Of a DNA stretch of 64,000 bases, positions 52,013-59,577 are shown piece by piece. A program made the translations under genes and the position numbers. The notes beneath the pieces were generated by a model that did not search any database, had not been told where the DNA came from, and saw only the letters and a list, made by a program, of their open reading frames with translations. The stretch's first letter is position 1. Every line of letters starts with the position of its first letter. Source of the stretch: Pedobacter sp. MR2016-24 (GTDB lineage: Bacteria; Bacteroidota; Bacteroidia; Sphingobacteriales; Sphingobacteriaceae); NCBI RefSeq assembly GCF_026239655.1, contig NZ_JAPIVO010000004.1:640380-704379 (forward strand), given 5' to 3'.

Positions 52013-52369
52013 CTACAAGGTAGGCACAAATCCTATAATCTTTGTCATCTTGTTTTCAGCATTATATTCCACATAATCTCTGCCTTCAAATTCACCATGG
52101 CCCGGGATATTGATACTCCAGGCGTAATAACAATGACCATCGAAATACTCCGGCTCAGTCAATAGGGCAAAGGTACGGCCGGGTACTTTTTCATGCGAAG
52201 ACATCACCAAATCAACAAATGCATCAATTCCTGTTAACACAGGAGTATTCTTGTCCTGGTAAGTGATTTCATCCGCCAAGCTTTCTGCAAAAGCAACTTT
52301 AACTTCTGCTGCTGTCTTTTCGTTCCACGCGTTTGTATAGCGCTCTGCTGTTTCTTTCATATTTTTCAT
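52013..52369 (-). CDS. SnoaL/NTF2-like protein
   Basis: 118 residues: ETAERYTNAWNEKTAAEVKVAFAESLADEITYQDKNTPVLTGIDAFVDLVMSSHEKVPG with the C-terminal FEGRDYVEYNAENKMTKIIGFVP is a typical NTF2-like domain. The ligand is unknown. It is first in a two-gene unit with a Crp/Fnr regulator. A 38-bp element shared with the Rrf2 gene lies about 35 bp upstream. Confidence 0.86.
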   Translation of the reverse strand: MKNMKETAERYTNAWNEKTAAEVKVAFAESLADEITYQDKNTPVLTGIDAFVDLVMSSHEKVPGRTFALLTEPEYFDGHCYYAWSINIPGHGEFEGRDYVEYNAENKMTKIIGFVPTL

Positions 52370-52403
52370 ATCACAAAACTAGGTATCCCTGCTCAGCTGA
52401 AAA

Positions 52404-52441
52404 TTAAAGTAGTTTAATAAATGAAAAAGTTAAGCTTGAAA
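52404..52441. repeat. 38-bp regulatory-region repeat, copy 1
   Basis: 25 bases starting TTAAAGTAGTTTAATAAATG are identical to 56528-56552, and the next 13 agree at 9 positions (34 of 38 in all). It lies between the divergent SnoaL-like and Crp/Fnr genes. It could be an operator for a shared regulator or part of a promoter region. Confidence 0.65.
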
Positions 52442-52557
52442 GTAGGTGCGCATTATAGAGATCCCTCAATTCGTCATATCCCAAAACTTGTTACGATATT
52501 TGTTTTTTCTATTATCAGGCAGTTTGAGTAAGCTGCGATTTATTATATAAATGAGCA

Positions 52558-53145
52558 ATGTCCAATTTTGAAGCGTTTTTCGATTACATTCAGGAAATAT
52601 CTGGCAAAATGCTTTCAGAAGAGGATAAGCTATTGTTGACGGAACATTTCAAACCCAAAAAACTGAGAAAAAGGCAGTACTTTTTACAGGAAGAAAACGT
52701 ATGCAGATATATTGGGTTTGTTGTGAAAGGTTCCGCCAGGACCTTTACGGTAGACGAAAAGGGGCATGAGAATGTATTGAAATTGTCTCTGGAAAATTGG
52801 TGGCTGGCTGATTTTGAAAGCTTTTACCTGTTGACGCCAAGTCGTTTTAATATTGAGGCACTGGAGGATATGGAGGTGCTTCAAACAACCAATGCTCAAA
52901 TCGAGGAGTTTCTCAAGCACATTCCCGCTTTTTCAGCGATGGCGAACATAATCAATCAAAATTACACCATTGCAAACCAGAAAAGAATGCAGGCCGCTTT
53001 TAGCTATACAGCTGAAGAACGTTACGAGGACCTGATTAGCAATTACCCGCATTTTCTACAACGGTTTCCGCAAAACATGATCGCTTCTTATCTGGGGTTA
53101 TCCCCGGAAACTTTGAGCAGGATAAGGAAAAATTCTTTTAAATAG
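52558..53145 (+). CDS. Crp/Fnr family transcriptional regulator
   Basis: 195 residues: a cNMP-like domain (LRKRQYFLQEENVCRYIGFVVKGSARTFTVDEKGHENVLKLSLENWWLADFESF) and HTH FPQNMIASYLGLSPETLSRIRKN. It is related to the genes at 40654 and 51433. Two Fnr-type boxes in exact inverted arrangement lie 136 bp after its stop, upstream of an SDR, a plausible target. ATG 52558 is used; an ATG 7 bp earlier is out of frame. Confidence 0.89.
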   Translation: MSNFEAFFDYIQEISGKMLSEEDKLLLTEHFKPKKLRKRQYFLQEENVCRYIGFVVKGSARTFTVDEKGHENVLKLSLENWWLADFESFYLLTPSRFNIEALEDMEVLQTTNAQIEEFLKHIPAFSAMANIINQNYTIANQKRMQAAFSYTAEERYEDLISNYPHFLQRFPQNMIASYLGLSPETLSRIRKNSFK

Positions 53146-53280
53146 ATCTTCAACCCGATCGATATTGCTGTTTGAATACAAAAAAATTGCTCAGCCATGT
53201 GCAATATGCCGTTATGATCATGCTGAATTTTTGCTTCTGGATATCTTATTTTTTATTATACAATTAGTTATCTGATTAAC

Positions 53281-53317
53281 TTGATTTAGGTCAACTCATT
53301 GTCTTGACCTAAATCAA
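53281..53317. promoter_or_regulatory. Paired Fnr-type boxes in inverted arrangement
   Basis: TTGATTTAGGTCAA (53281-53294) and its exact reverse complement TTGACCTAAATCAA (53304-53317) are separated by 9 bp. Each alone resembles an Fnr/Crp box, TTGAY-N4-RTCAA. A -7-like CATCTTTG at 53363-53370 puts the centres near -66 and -89 of the SDR promoter, suitable for activation. Confidence 0.65.
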
Positions 53318-53428
53318 AGGTACTTAATGATTCATGTCAACACCCAGTCCATTATGGGGTTGCATCTTTGGATATACTTCAGAACGGAATACAGCTGAAG
53401 AATATGAATAGATTAACATATAGAAATC

Positions 53429-54187
53429 ATGAGTAAATTAGAAAACAAAGTAGCGGTGGTTACCGGTGCAGCAAAAGGAATAGGTGCATCTATCGCAAAA
53501 CACTTCGCGGCAGCAGGCGCAAAAGTAGTGGTGAATTATGCATCAAGTAGAGAAAGCGCAGATAGGGTGGTTAAGGAGATCACCGATAATGGAGGTCTGG
53601 CTATTGCCGTACAAGCCGATGTATCGAACGAGGCTGATGTGATCAGATTGTTTGAAGAAACCAACACTGCTTTCGGCCCCCTGGATATTTTGGTAAACAA
53701 CGCAGTCCATCAGGGATACTTACCTGTTGAAGAGATCTCCGTAGCAGCGTTTCATCAGCACTTTAACGTTAATGTTTTGGGGTCTATATTGACTATACAG
53801 GCATCTTTAAAAGCATTTGGCGATAAGGGTGGCAATATCATCAATATCAGTTCGGGTGCAAGCAAATACCCACTTCCGGGTGCCTCCTTATACTCAGCCT
53901 CTAAAGCAGCATTAGATGCCATAACGATTGCTTTATCGAAAGAACTGGGTGCAAAAAATGTTCGGATCAATTCTGTTTTGCCGGGTGCGACGGATACAGA
54001 AGGGGCAGCTAACGCAGGTGTAACTCCTGGCAGTGAATATGAAAAAATGTTTGTTTCAAAAACACCGCTTGGCCGGAGAGGTCAGCCTGAAGATATTGCG
54101 AAAGCCGTTGTCTTTCTGGCTTCGGATGATGCAGCCTGGATCACGGGGGAGCAAATTGGCGTCTCAGGTGGTATGTATGGTTTTTAA
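53429..54187 (+). CDS. SDR family oxidoreductase
   Basis: 252 residues: TGAAKGIG cofactor motif at 12-19, catalytic Ser in NISSGASKY, YSASKAALD as YxxxK, and TGEQIGVSGGMYGF at the end. It closely resembles the SDR at 36037 (MSKLENKVAVVTGAAKGIGA versus MKKLENKVALVTGASKGIGA). The structural NNAG motif is changed to NNAV (V93), unusual but not catalytic. The substrate is unknown. The preceding Fnr-type boxes suggest control by a Crp/Fnr regulator. Confidence 0.91.
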   Translation: MSKLENKVAVVTGAAKGIGASIAKHFAAAGAKVVVNYASSRESADRVVKEITDNGGLAIAVQADVSNEADVIRLFEETNTAFGPLDILVNNAVHQGYLPVEEISVAAFHQHFNVNVLGSILTIQASLKAFGDKGGNIINISSGASKYPLPGASLYSASKAALDAITIALSKELGAKNVRINSVLPGATDTEGAANAGVTPGSEYEKMFVSKTPLGRRGQPEDIAKAVVFLASDDAAWITGEQIGVSGGMYGF

Positions 54188-54230
54188 ATCTGTCCTGTAG
54201 GCAAGCTCCATGAAGAAAGCTACAGAAAGA

Positions 54231-54270
54231 AAATGCCCCAAAAAGTTTGACACTATCTGGGGCATTTTTT
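54231..54270 (+). terminator. Rho-independent terminator after the SDR
   Basis: AAATGCCCCA (54231-54240) pairs with TGGGGCATTT (54258-54267), followed by T residues. It lies 44 bp after the SDR stop. Confidence 0.85.
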
Positions 54271-54385
54271 ATTTCTATACTATTTTTAAATACTTATGCC
54301 ATAAAATGCTTAACTGAATTTTTTAAGAGCATCTTCTGTGACAGGTCGGTACCTCGAACCTTTCTGTAGTATATGTCTTTTGGAA

Positions 54386-56341
54386 TTACATTTCAGTGAT
54401 TATAGCTGCATAGCCACCATTCCTACTTAATTTGATGGGAATAGCTGATGTGGAATTTACTGTTTGTGTACTTTTCCGGTAGTCCATTCCCTGACGGTCG
54501 GCATTGATCCCGTCTGCAAATGAGGTCATTTCGTAAGACTTGTTTTTCGATAAAAACCCCAGATCCAGCGTAATTGCTCTTTCTTTTCCGTTTGTAATCC
54601 CACCAATAAACCATTTCTTTCCTTTTCGTTTGGCCACGACCGCTACCTCACCCGCCTCTGCATGTAAGGCTTTTGTTTCATCCCAGGTGACCGGTACCTG
54701 AGTAATAAAGTCTGTACATTCCTGGTTCTTATAATATAGCGTTGGATTATCACACAACATTTGCACACCACTTTCAAAGAGCACAAAAAGTGCCAGCTGA
54801 TACGCGCGTGTACCCACACTTGCAGCATTTGGCCGCTGGCCTCCATAAACATCCGGTTGCATATTGATCATCGCTCCGGGAGTAAAGTCCATCGGGCCAG
54901 CTATATTTCTGATAAAAGGTAAAAAAATTGTATTGTCCGGCTGGCATCCCTCCATTTGTTCCATCCCTCTAACGCCTTCATATGATATCAGGTTAGGATA
55001 TTTATGCTCCAGTCCTTTTGGCGAAAAAGAACCATGAAAATCAACTAAGATATTATATTTAGCAGCTTCCCTCGCTACACGCTCATAATAGTTGACCATC
55101 CACTGATCATTCCGGTCCATAAAATCGATTTTAACTCCTTTAATACCCCAGGCAGCAAATTTTTTGAACAAATCCATGTTCTTTTCCACGGCTAGCCAGG
55201 TTAGCCATAATACAATTCCTACCTTTTTTTCCTGCCCATACCGGATCAGTTCGTGAAGGTCTACCTTTTTGTTCGGGAGATAAGGGTTGTCTACACTTTC
55301 TGCCCATCCCTCATCCATGATGATATAAGGGACACCGCTCTTAGCCGCAAAATCAATATAGTACTTATAGGTTTCCAAGTTAAATCCGGCAACGAAGTTA
55401 ACGTCTTTACCATATGGCGAGGCAGCATTCCACCATTCCCAACTGACCTGTCCTGGTTTAATCCAATCAGTGTTTTGTATTTCGGACCTGGGGGCGAGCT
55501 TTACAGGAAGTGTGCTTTCCAGTAATTCACCGTCATTTTTAGAGATGATGAAATACCTCCAGGGATATGTTCTTTTGGCACTCGTTTCAGCAATATAATC
55601 AGCCTCTCTGGTGATCCGCATAAATCTGTCACCTTCTTTTTTATCTTCAAGCGCCACCTTTGAAAAAGCTGATTTGATCCTGTTACTGTTGTTACTTTTT
55701 AAAAACAAGCAAGGATAATCTGTGAGATCTGTTTCCGCAAAGAGTATTTTAAAGCCTTTTTTAGTATCTATCAGGGCGGGCAAAGTAACCATCTGATCTG
55801 ACGCTTTAAATTTCTTGGAGTCTGGATGGATATAATTGGTTTCATAGTTGGAAGTAAAATCTTTTGCCGGCTGCACATGCAGCTGGTAATCATCCGGCAG
55901 ATTAAGGCTTACATCCTCATCAACAATCTTTACTTTTCCATTTTTGTCGCCTTTAAAACTAGTTATGATACGGTAGGCAACCCCATCGTTATATGCCCGG
56001 AACTCAACAGCATATCCGTTATTGAGATTGAGCAATAAGGTATTGCACAGCTCGTTTATTGTTGAAAATTTCAAGGGAACAACCGGGCTTAATTGCCGGG
56101 AGATCCTGGAAGATCTGCTATGCTGGATCTTTAGGCTTTTTGCTGAAGTTAAATTAGCAACAGTTATACCCAAATTGCATTGTTCAAGCAGGGGAACATT
56201 ATCCCGGTATATGCTATAATAAATATGATCTGATACATTGATTTTTACCTTAACTGCACCGTTGGGAGAAACTAACTCTGCTCCATTAGTGGTCAAATTT
56301 GTAAATACTGAAATAAATAAAACAAATAAAAGTTTTCTCAT
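54386..56341 (-). CDS. glycoside hydrolase family 97 (alpha-galactosidase/alpha-glucosidase type)
   Basis: 651 residues with a signal peptide (MRKLLFVLFISVFTNLTTNG), so periplasmic. The N-terminal beta-sandwich (about 25-285) is followed by the TIM barrel: SWEWWNAASPYGKDVNFVAGF, YIIMDEGWAE, GVKIDFMDRNDQ and ISYEGVRGMEQME. The aspartate of KIDF (D406) is at the position of the nucleophile in the retaining GH97 subgroup (alpha-galactosidases); inverting SusB-type members lack it. Retaining alpha-galactosidase activity is therefore inferred from recalled alignments. It stands alone without SusC/D genes. Confidence 0.9.
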   Translation of the reverse strand: MRKLLFVLFISVFTNLTTNGAELVSPNGAVKVKINVSDHIYYSIYRDNVPLLEQCNLGITVANLTSAKSLKIQHSRSSRISRQLSPVVPLKFSTINELCNTLLLNLNNGYAVEFRAYNDGVAYRIITSFKGDKNGKVKIVDEDVSLNLPDDYQLHVQPAKDFTSNYETNYIHPDSKKFKASDQMVTLPALIDTKKGFKILFAETDLTDYPCLFLKSNNSNRIKSAFSKVALEDKKEGDRFMRITREADYIAETSAKRTYPWRYFIISKNDGELLESTLPVKLAPRSEIQNTDWIKPGQVSWEWWNAASPYGKDVNFVAGFNLETYKYYIDFAAKSGVPYIIMDEGWAESVDNPYLPNKKVDLHELIRYGQEKKVGIVLWLTWLAVEKNMDLFKKFAAWGIKGVKIDFMDRNDQWMVNYYERVAREAAKYNILVDFHGSFSPKGLEHKYPNLISYEGVRGMEQMEGCQPDNTIFLPFIRNIAGPMDFTPGAMINMQPDVYGGQRPNAASVGTRAYQLALFVLFESGVQMLCDNPTLYYKNQECTDFITQVPVTWDETKALHAEAGEVAVVAKRKGKKWFIGGITNGKERAITLDLGFLSKNKSYEMTSFADGINADRQGMDYRKSTQTVNSTSAIPIKLSRNGGYAAIITEM

Positions 56342-56527
56342 TGTGTTATTGGTCTATCTGATTGAACTAATTACTATCGGTACGCAATGGACTTGATATG
56401 TTCTGACAAATTTATATAGAATCAATTATAAGCTTTGTTGTGTGAAAAAACAAGCTTAATAATTTTAAAAATCATGAGATACGCTACCTTTCATATAGTC
56501 TCTGCCTGCACATTTACCAAGGCCTGG

Positions 56528-56565
56528 TTAAAGTAGTTTAATAAATGAAAAAAGTAAACTTGTAA
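56528..56565. repeat. 38-bp regulatory-region repeat, copy 2
   Basis: The partner of 52404-52441, in the same orientation, about 40 bp before the Rrf2 start codon region. AGTTTA and TAAACT inside it form a short inverted repeat. Confidence 0.65.
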
Positions 56566-56581
56566 CTGCCAAATTAAGTGT

Positions 56582-56589
56582 TACTTTTG
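56582..56589 (+). promoter_or_regulatory. -7 promoter element of the Rrf2 gene
   Basis: TACTTTTG matches TAnnTTTG. The transcript would begin near 56596, so the frame start at 56578 is not possible. Confidence 0.65.
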
Positions 56590-56612
56590 TACTGTAATAA
56601 AAACATGTACAG
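56590..56612. promoter_or_regulatory. Candidate Rrf2 operator 1
   Basis: TACTGTAA-N10-TACAG; with the next two bases it forms a perfect inverted repeat TACTGTA/TACAGTA spaced by 11 bp. It covers the transcript start and the first codons of the Rrf2 gene, the expected place for autorepression. Confidence 0.65.
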
Positions 56613-57018
56613 TATGAATAATATACAGTTCGCCACAGCATTACACATTTTAACTATGCTAGCAATTACTAAGGATAATTTATCCTCCTCGTACATCGCC
56701 GGAAGTATTAATATTAACCCTGCGATGGTTCGCAAATCCTTAAGTATACTCAGTGTATATGGACTTATTGATACTAAAGAAGGAAAAGGTGGCGGTGCAT
56801 CACTGGCTAAACCTGCTGATAAGATTTTGCTGTCAGACATTTATGGGGCAGTAAATGATGCAAATGTGCTTGGCAAGCTAAACAGTCCAAACCCTGAATG
56901 TAACACAGGTAAACAAATTAACAGGCACTTGCTTGAATTATTCGATCAGGCAGATCATGCGCTGATCACTAAGCTGGGAACAATCACACTGGCTGATTTC
57001 TGCCAAAAGTTCAAATAA
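56605..57018 (+). CDS. Rrf2 family transcriptional regulator
   Basis: 137 residues from ATG 56605 (MYSMNNIQFATALHILTML); ATG 56614 is equally possible. The winged helix reads LSSSYIAGSININPAMVRKSLSILSVYGLIDTKEGKGGGASLAKPADKILLSDIY, diagnostic of Rrf2. It lacks the three clustered cysteines of Fe-S members (only NPECN and a late FCQ), so it is closer to the YwnA-like type. The same operator-like motif precedes it and the MBL gene, so autoregulation plus control of that gene is likely. Confidence 0.9.
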   Translation: MYSMNNIQFATALHILTMLAITKDNLSSSYIAGSININPAMVRKSLSILSVYGLIDTKEGKGGGASLAKPADKILLSDIYGAVNDANVLGKLNSPNPECNTGKQINRHLLELFDQADHALITKLGTITLADFCQKFK

Positions 57019-57032
57019 TTTTTTTTGACCAT

Positions 57033-57055
57033 TACTGTAACAGAATTTATTACAG
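57033..57055. promoter_or_regulatory. Candidate Rrf2 operator 2
   Basis: TACTGTAA-N10-TACAG, identical in both half-sites and in spacing to operator 1, between the Rrf2 gene and the MBL hydrolase. It also forms an inverted repeat CTGTAA/TTACAG. Confidence 0.65.
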
Positions 57056-57173
57056 ATTAGGTCTTGACGATAGGCGCTAATGGTCTTTACAGGCTGTACA
57101 ATGAAAGACAATGTTATGCTGCTGTTGAAGAAGCACAATTGTCGGCTATAAATCAGGAGCTTATCGCGATAAA

Positions 57174-57998
57174 ATGAATAAAGCAAAAAATATGAAAAAT
57201 TCCTTATTAAGAATGCGCCGGCTAGGCTGGGCAGGTGTAGAAATTGAGTGCGAAGGTGAGCTATTATTAATTGATTACATTCAGGATACCTCGCTTTACC
57301 AACCACTGGAGAACCCTGATGAACCTTTCCCGTCATCCTCCCGTCCCGGCTGTGCGTCAGTAGCGCTTTTAACTCATCTTCACGCTGACCATGCTGATCC
57401 GGCAGCTCTAATGATTGCATTGCGCAAAGGCGCTCCTGTTTACCGCCCTGAACCAACAACCGGAACTGCTGCCGATCTTGCTTTGACCAGTTATGCTGAG
57501 AAAAGGTTCATCGAGTACAGCGCTATTGCTACAGAAATTATTGGGGAGTGGGAGGAGCGTAGCGTTGGCCCTTTCCGGATATTTACGGCGCCAGCGATGG
57601 ATGGATTTGGTGACCCTCAGCTCAGCTGGATTATTGAATGTGGCGGGCAACGTATATTTCATGCCGGGGATACGATGTTTCATGGCCTTTGGTGGAGGAT
57701 AGCCCACAAATTCGGACCTTTCGATATAGCCTTTCTGCCAATCAATGCGCCTGTCGTTGATTTTCCACCTCTTCAGCCAGCTACAAAAATGGAAGCTGTA
57801 ATGAATCCTGAAGAGGCTGCAACGGCAGCACATATTTTGCAAGTCCGGATGGTGGTGCCAATACATTACGGCTCGCTCCATAAACCTCCTGCGTATATAG
57901 AGACCCCGGATGCTGTCAAACGCCTTGGTGAGCAGGCCAGCATTTTTGGAGTCCAGTCGATAGCCTATCCTGCGGGCGAGTGGTTTACCATAAATTGA
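57174..57998 (+). CDS. MBL fold metallo-hydrolase (UlaG-like)
   Basis: 274 residues of the metallo-beta-lactamase fold. The metal motif is THLHADHAD (H68, H70, D72, H73), followed by IFHAGDTMFHGLWW and VVPIHYGSLHKPP. GWAGVEIECEGELLLIDYI at the start is typical of UlaG/YtkL-like hydrolases, whose substrates are lactones or phosphodiesters in some cases. It is preceded by a candidate Rrf2 operator and is probably under Rrf2 control. ATG 57192 is an alternative start. Confidence 0.88.
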   Translation: MNKAKNMKNSLLRMRRLGWAGVEIECEGELLLIDYIQDTSLYQPLENPDEPFPSSSRPGCASVALLTHLHADHADPAALMIALRKGAPVYRPEPTTGTAADLALTSYAEKRFIEYSAIATEIIGEWEERSVGPFRIFTAPAMDGFGDPQLSWIIECGGQRIFHAGDTMFHGLWWRIAHKFGPFDIAFLPINAPVVDFPPLQPATKMEAVMNPEEAATAAHILQVRMVVPIHYGSLHKPPAYIETPDAVKRLGEQASIFGVQSIAYPAGEWFTIN

Positions 57999-58019
57999 TG
58001 GTCCGGTAGTTGATTTTCA

Positions 58020-58397
58020 TCATAAATAATCTGTCAGATATCTCGCTCTTTCGGCAACAACGGCTTTCATCCAGTCTTTCATCACGCTTCTTCCGGCTGA
58101 TTGTGCTGCGGTTTTATCGCTACCATTCCTATCAAAACTGCTTTGCAGTGCCGTGTTGAATTTGTTTACGTATTCATCCTCTAACTCCTGGTTGATGTGT
58201 ATTGACACATCAACCTTTCTCAGTAAGTTGAGAAAGAAAAAAGTAGCCCACCTGTCAGTAGCGGTAGGCCTGCTGTAAAACTTTGGGAATGAAACCTCCT
58301 CAATAAAAGCTTGTATAAAGGTTTCAGGATTGATCTGATAAATTGTGCATAACGTGGTGAAATCTTCAGGCAGGTTGATATTGATGGAGGTTTTCAT
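58020..58397 (-). CDS. hypothetical protein, one copy of a 29-residue LPEDF-type module
   Basis: The family is not recognised. 125 residues with an N-terminal module INLPEDFTTLCTIYQI (residues 9-37 contain the full 29-residue alignment) that recurs twice in the next gene upstream. F13, C17 and F31 are shared by all three copies. A hydrophobic stretch WATFFFLNLL follows; the rest is charged and helical. It lies 12 bp after the 252-residue paralogue, so the two form one unit. No signal peptide is seen. Confidence 0.75.
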   Translation of the reverse strand: MKTSININLPEDFTTLCTIYQINPETFIQAFIEEVSFPKFYSRPTATDRWATFFFLNLLRKVDVSIHINQELEDEYVNKFNTALQSSFDRNGSDKTAAQSAGRSVMKDWMKAVVAERARYLTDYL

Positions 58398-58409
58398 CTT
58401 ATTCAGGTT

Positions 58410-59168
58410 CTAGTGGTTCATGTTTAAATAATGTGAGAGATAAAACTCTCTCAGGATATTGGTTCTTTGTTCTACATTTCGCACAGTGCGTAACTCCAGT
58501 AACTTCTCGTTCATCTCTGCGAAGAAATCTATTTCTGTATCGTTAAGGTTTACTCTGGTATGCGGATCCCGTCCAAAGCCACTCCCTATTTTCAGAAAAA
58601 GGGAGATGGGAAGATCAGCCGCACCCTGCAAATCCCTGCGGGCATGTGCATCTGCCAGCGAGATACTGTTCATAAAGTATTCCAGGCATTCTTTAGGGTA
58701 GATATTTTGGATTTCGCACATCAGGCAAAAATCTTCGCTTAAATGAATTGTAGCCTCTTCATCCAGGTAAATTGTGAGTGAAGGTGTATGAACCCGCTTC
58801 ATCGCTTTAAAAACCGCTTTTATGATAGATCTGCTCTTTTTTCTTTTGACTGCTGCTGTGCTCTTCTGATCTTTAGTCAATTTGATGACGTCTGAAAGGG
58901 AACGAACAAACAGCTCATTACATCCGGTTAAACCCGTGCCAGGGGCAGGAGTAAGGCCTTTGGATTGAACATAGGTTTCATGTATTCCTGAAGCTTCGCT
59001 ATAACCTTCCACATACCCGGTGCTGAGGGTATCGTATAGTGTAACGTGATTGATAAAGATCTGAAGTGCTTCTGCTACTTCAATTTTGCTGATAAAACAA
59101 GCCACCTTAAATTCCAATGGAATTTCGATTAGCTGATGGTTGACGGTTTGTTGAACATTGGTTTCCAT
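58410..59168 (-). CDS. hypothetical protein, two copies of the LPEDF-type module
   Basis: The family is not recognised. 252 residues with two modules: IPLEFKVACFISKIEV starting at residue 16 and LSEDFCLMCEIQNIYP starting at residue 143. Aligned without gaps to the module in the neighbouring protein, they keep F (F20, F147) and C (C24, C151) plus a later F (F38, F165). A basic linker KSTAAVKRKKSRSIIK joins them. It is probably cytoplasmic. A strongly structured GC-rich segment lies 58 bp upstream of its start. Confidence 0.75.
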   Translation of the reverse strand: METNVQQTVNHQLIEIPLEFKVACFISKIEVAEALQIFINHVTLYDTLSTGYVEGYSEASGIHETYVQSKGLTPAPGTGLTGCNELFVRSLSDVIKLTKDQKSTAAVKRKKSRSIIKAVFKAMKRVHTPSLTIYLDEEATIHLSEDFCLMCEIQNIYPKECLEYFMNSISLADAHARRDLQGAADLPISLFLKIGSGFGRDPHTRVNLNDTEIDFFAEMNEKLLELRTVRNVEQRTNILREFYLSHYLNMNH

Positions 59169-59225
59169 ATATTGATCTCATTTTAGCAATTAAATGAGTC
59201 TATGCAGGAAGATAGAACGCAAATT

Positions 59226-59343
59226 AGGCGTGATACCCACTGACCGTCATAGAGGCCCTGAGAAGCCGTGACCACGGAAAGCAGGCTCACGCCTATGACG
59301 TGAGCACTACACTTTTCTCTCGTGGTCGTTGAAATTTCTCAGG
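59226..59343. other. GC-rich segment with nested and alternative inverted repeats
   Basis: Three nested perfect pairs: CCTGAGAA (59257-59264) with TTCTCAGG (59336-59343); GACCACG (59270-59276) with CGTGGTC (59321-59327); GCTCACG (59285-59291) with CGTGAGC (59299-59305). Two further pairs compete with the innermost: AGGCGTGA (59226-59233) with TCACGCCT (59287-59294), and CGTCATAG (59245-59252) with CTATGACG (59293-59300). The flanks are strongly AT-rich. It could be a structured RNA leader of the genes to its left, a stand-alone RNA, or a DNA processing site of a mobile element. No known family is recognised. Confidence 0.55.
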
Positions 59344-59577
59344 TTTCTATTGACGAGACTCGAAGTGCGAATGCTTCAATATTTTATGAAGTAAACGCTA
59401 AAATAGTTTTTAATCTTTCATTATTCAAAATTAAGTAATAATAAATAATAAAGCAAATTAAAATATACTTAAAATTAAATAAAAGTCTTTTTATGGTTAT
59501 TTTAGCTTTTCTGACGGGATTTAATAGAAGAATAGCTTATTAGCATTATAGAAAGCTGGTATATCCAGCAATACAAA
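59344..59577. other. AT-rich intergenic stretch, no gene seen
   Basis: Between the structured segment and the 3' end of the propeller gene. From about 59396 it is extremely AT-rich with no open frame of note. Nothing else was recognised. Confidence 0.5.

Noticed and set aside
56938..57459. Reverse-strand open frame of 173 codons
   Set aside because: It overlaps the Rrf2 end and the MBL start, both convincing genes on the other strand; its composition is not protein-like.
59226..59343. Integron attC or retron RNA
   Set aside because: The core-site sequences do not match attC, and there is no integrase or reverse transcriptase gene in the window.
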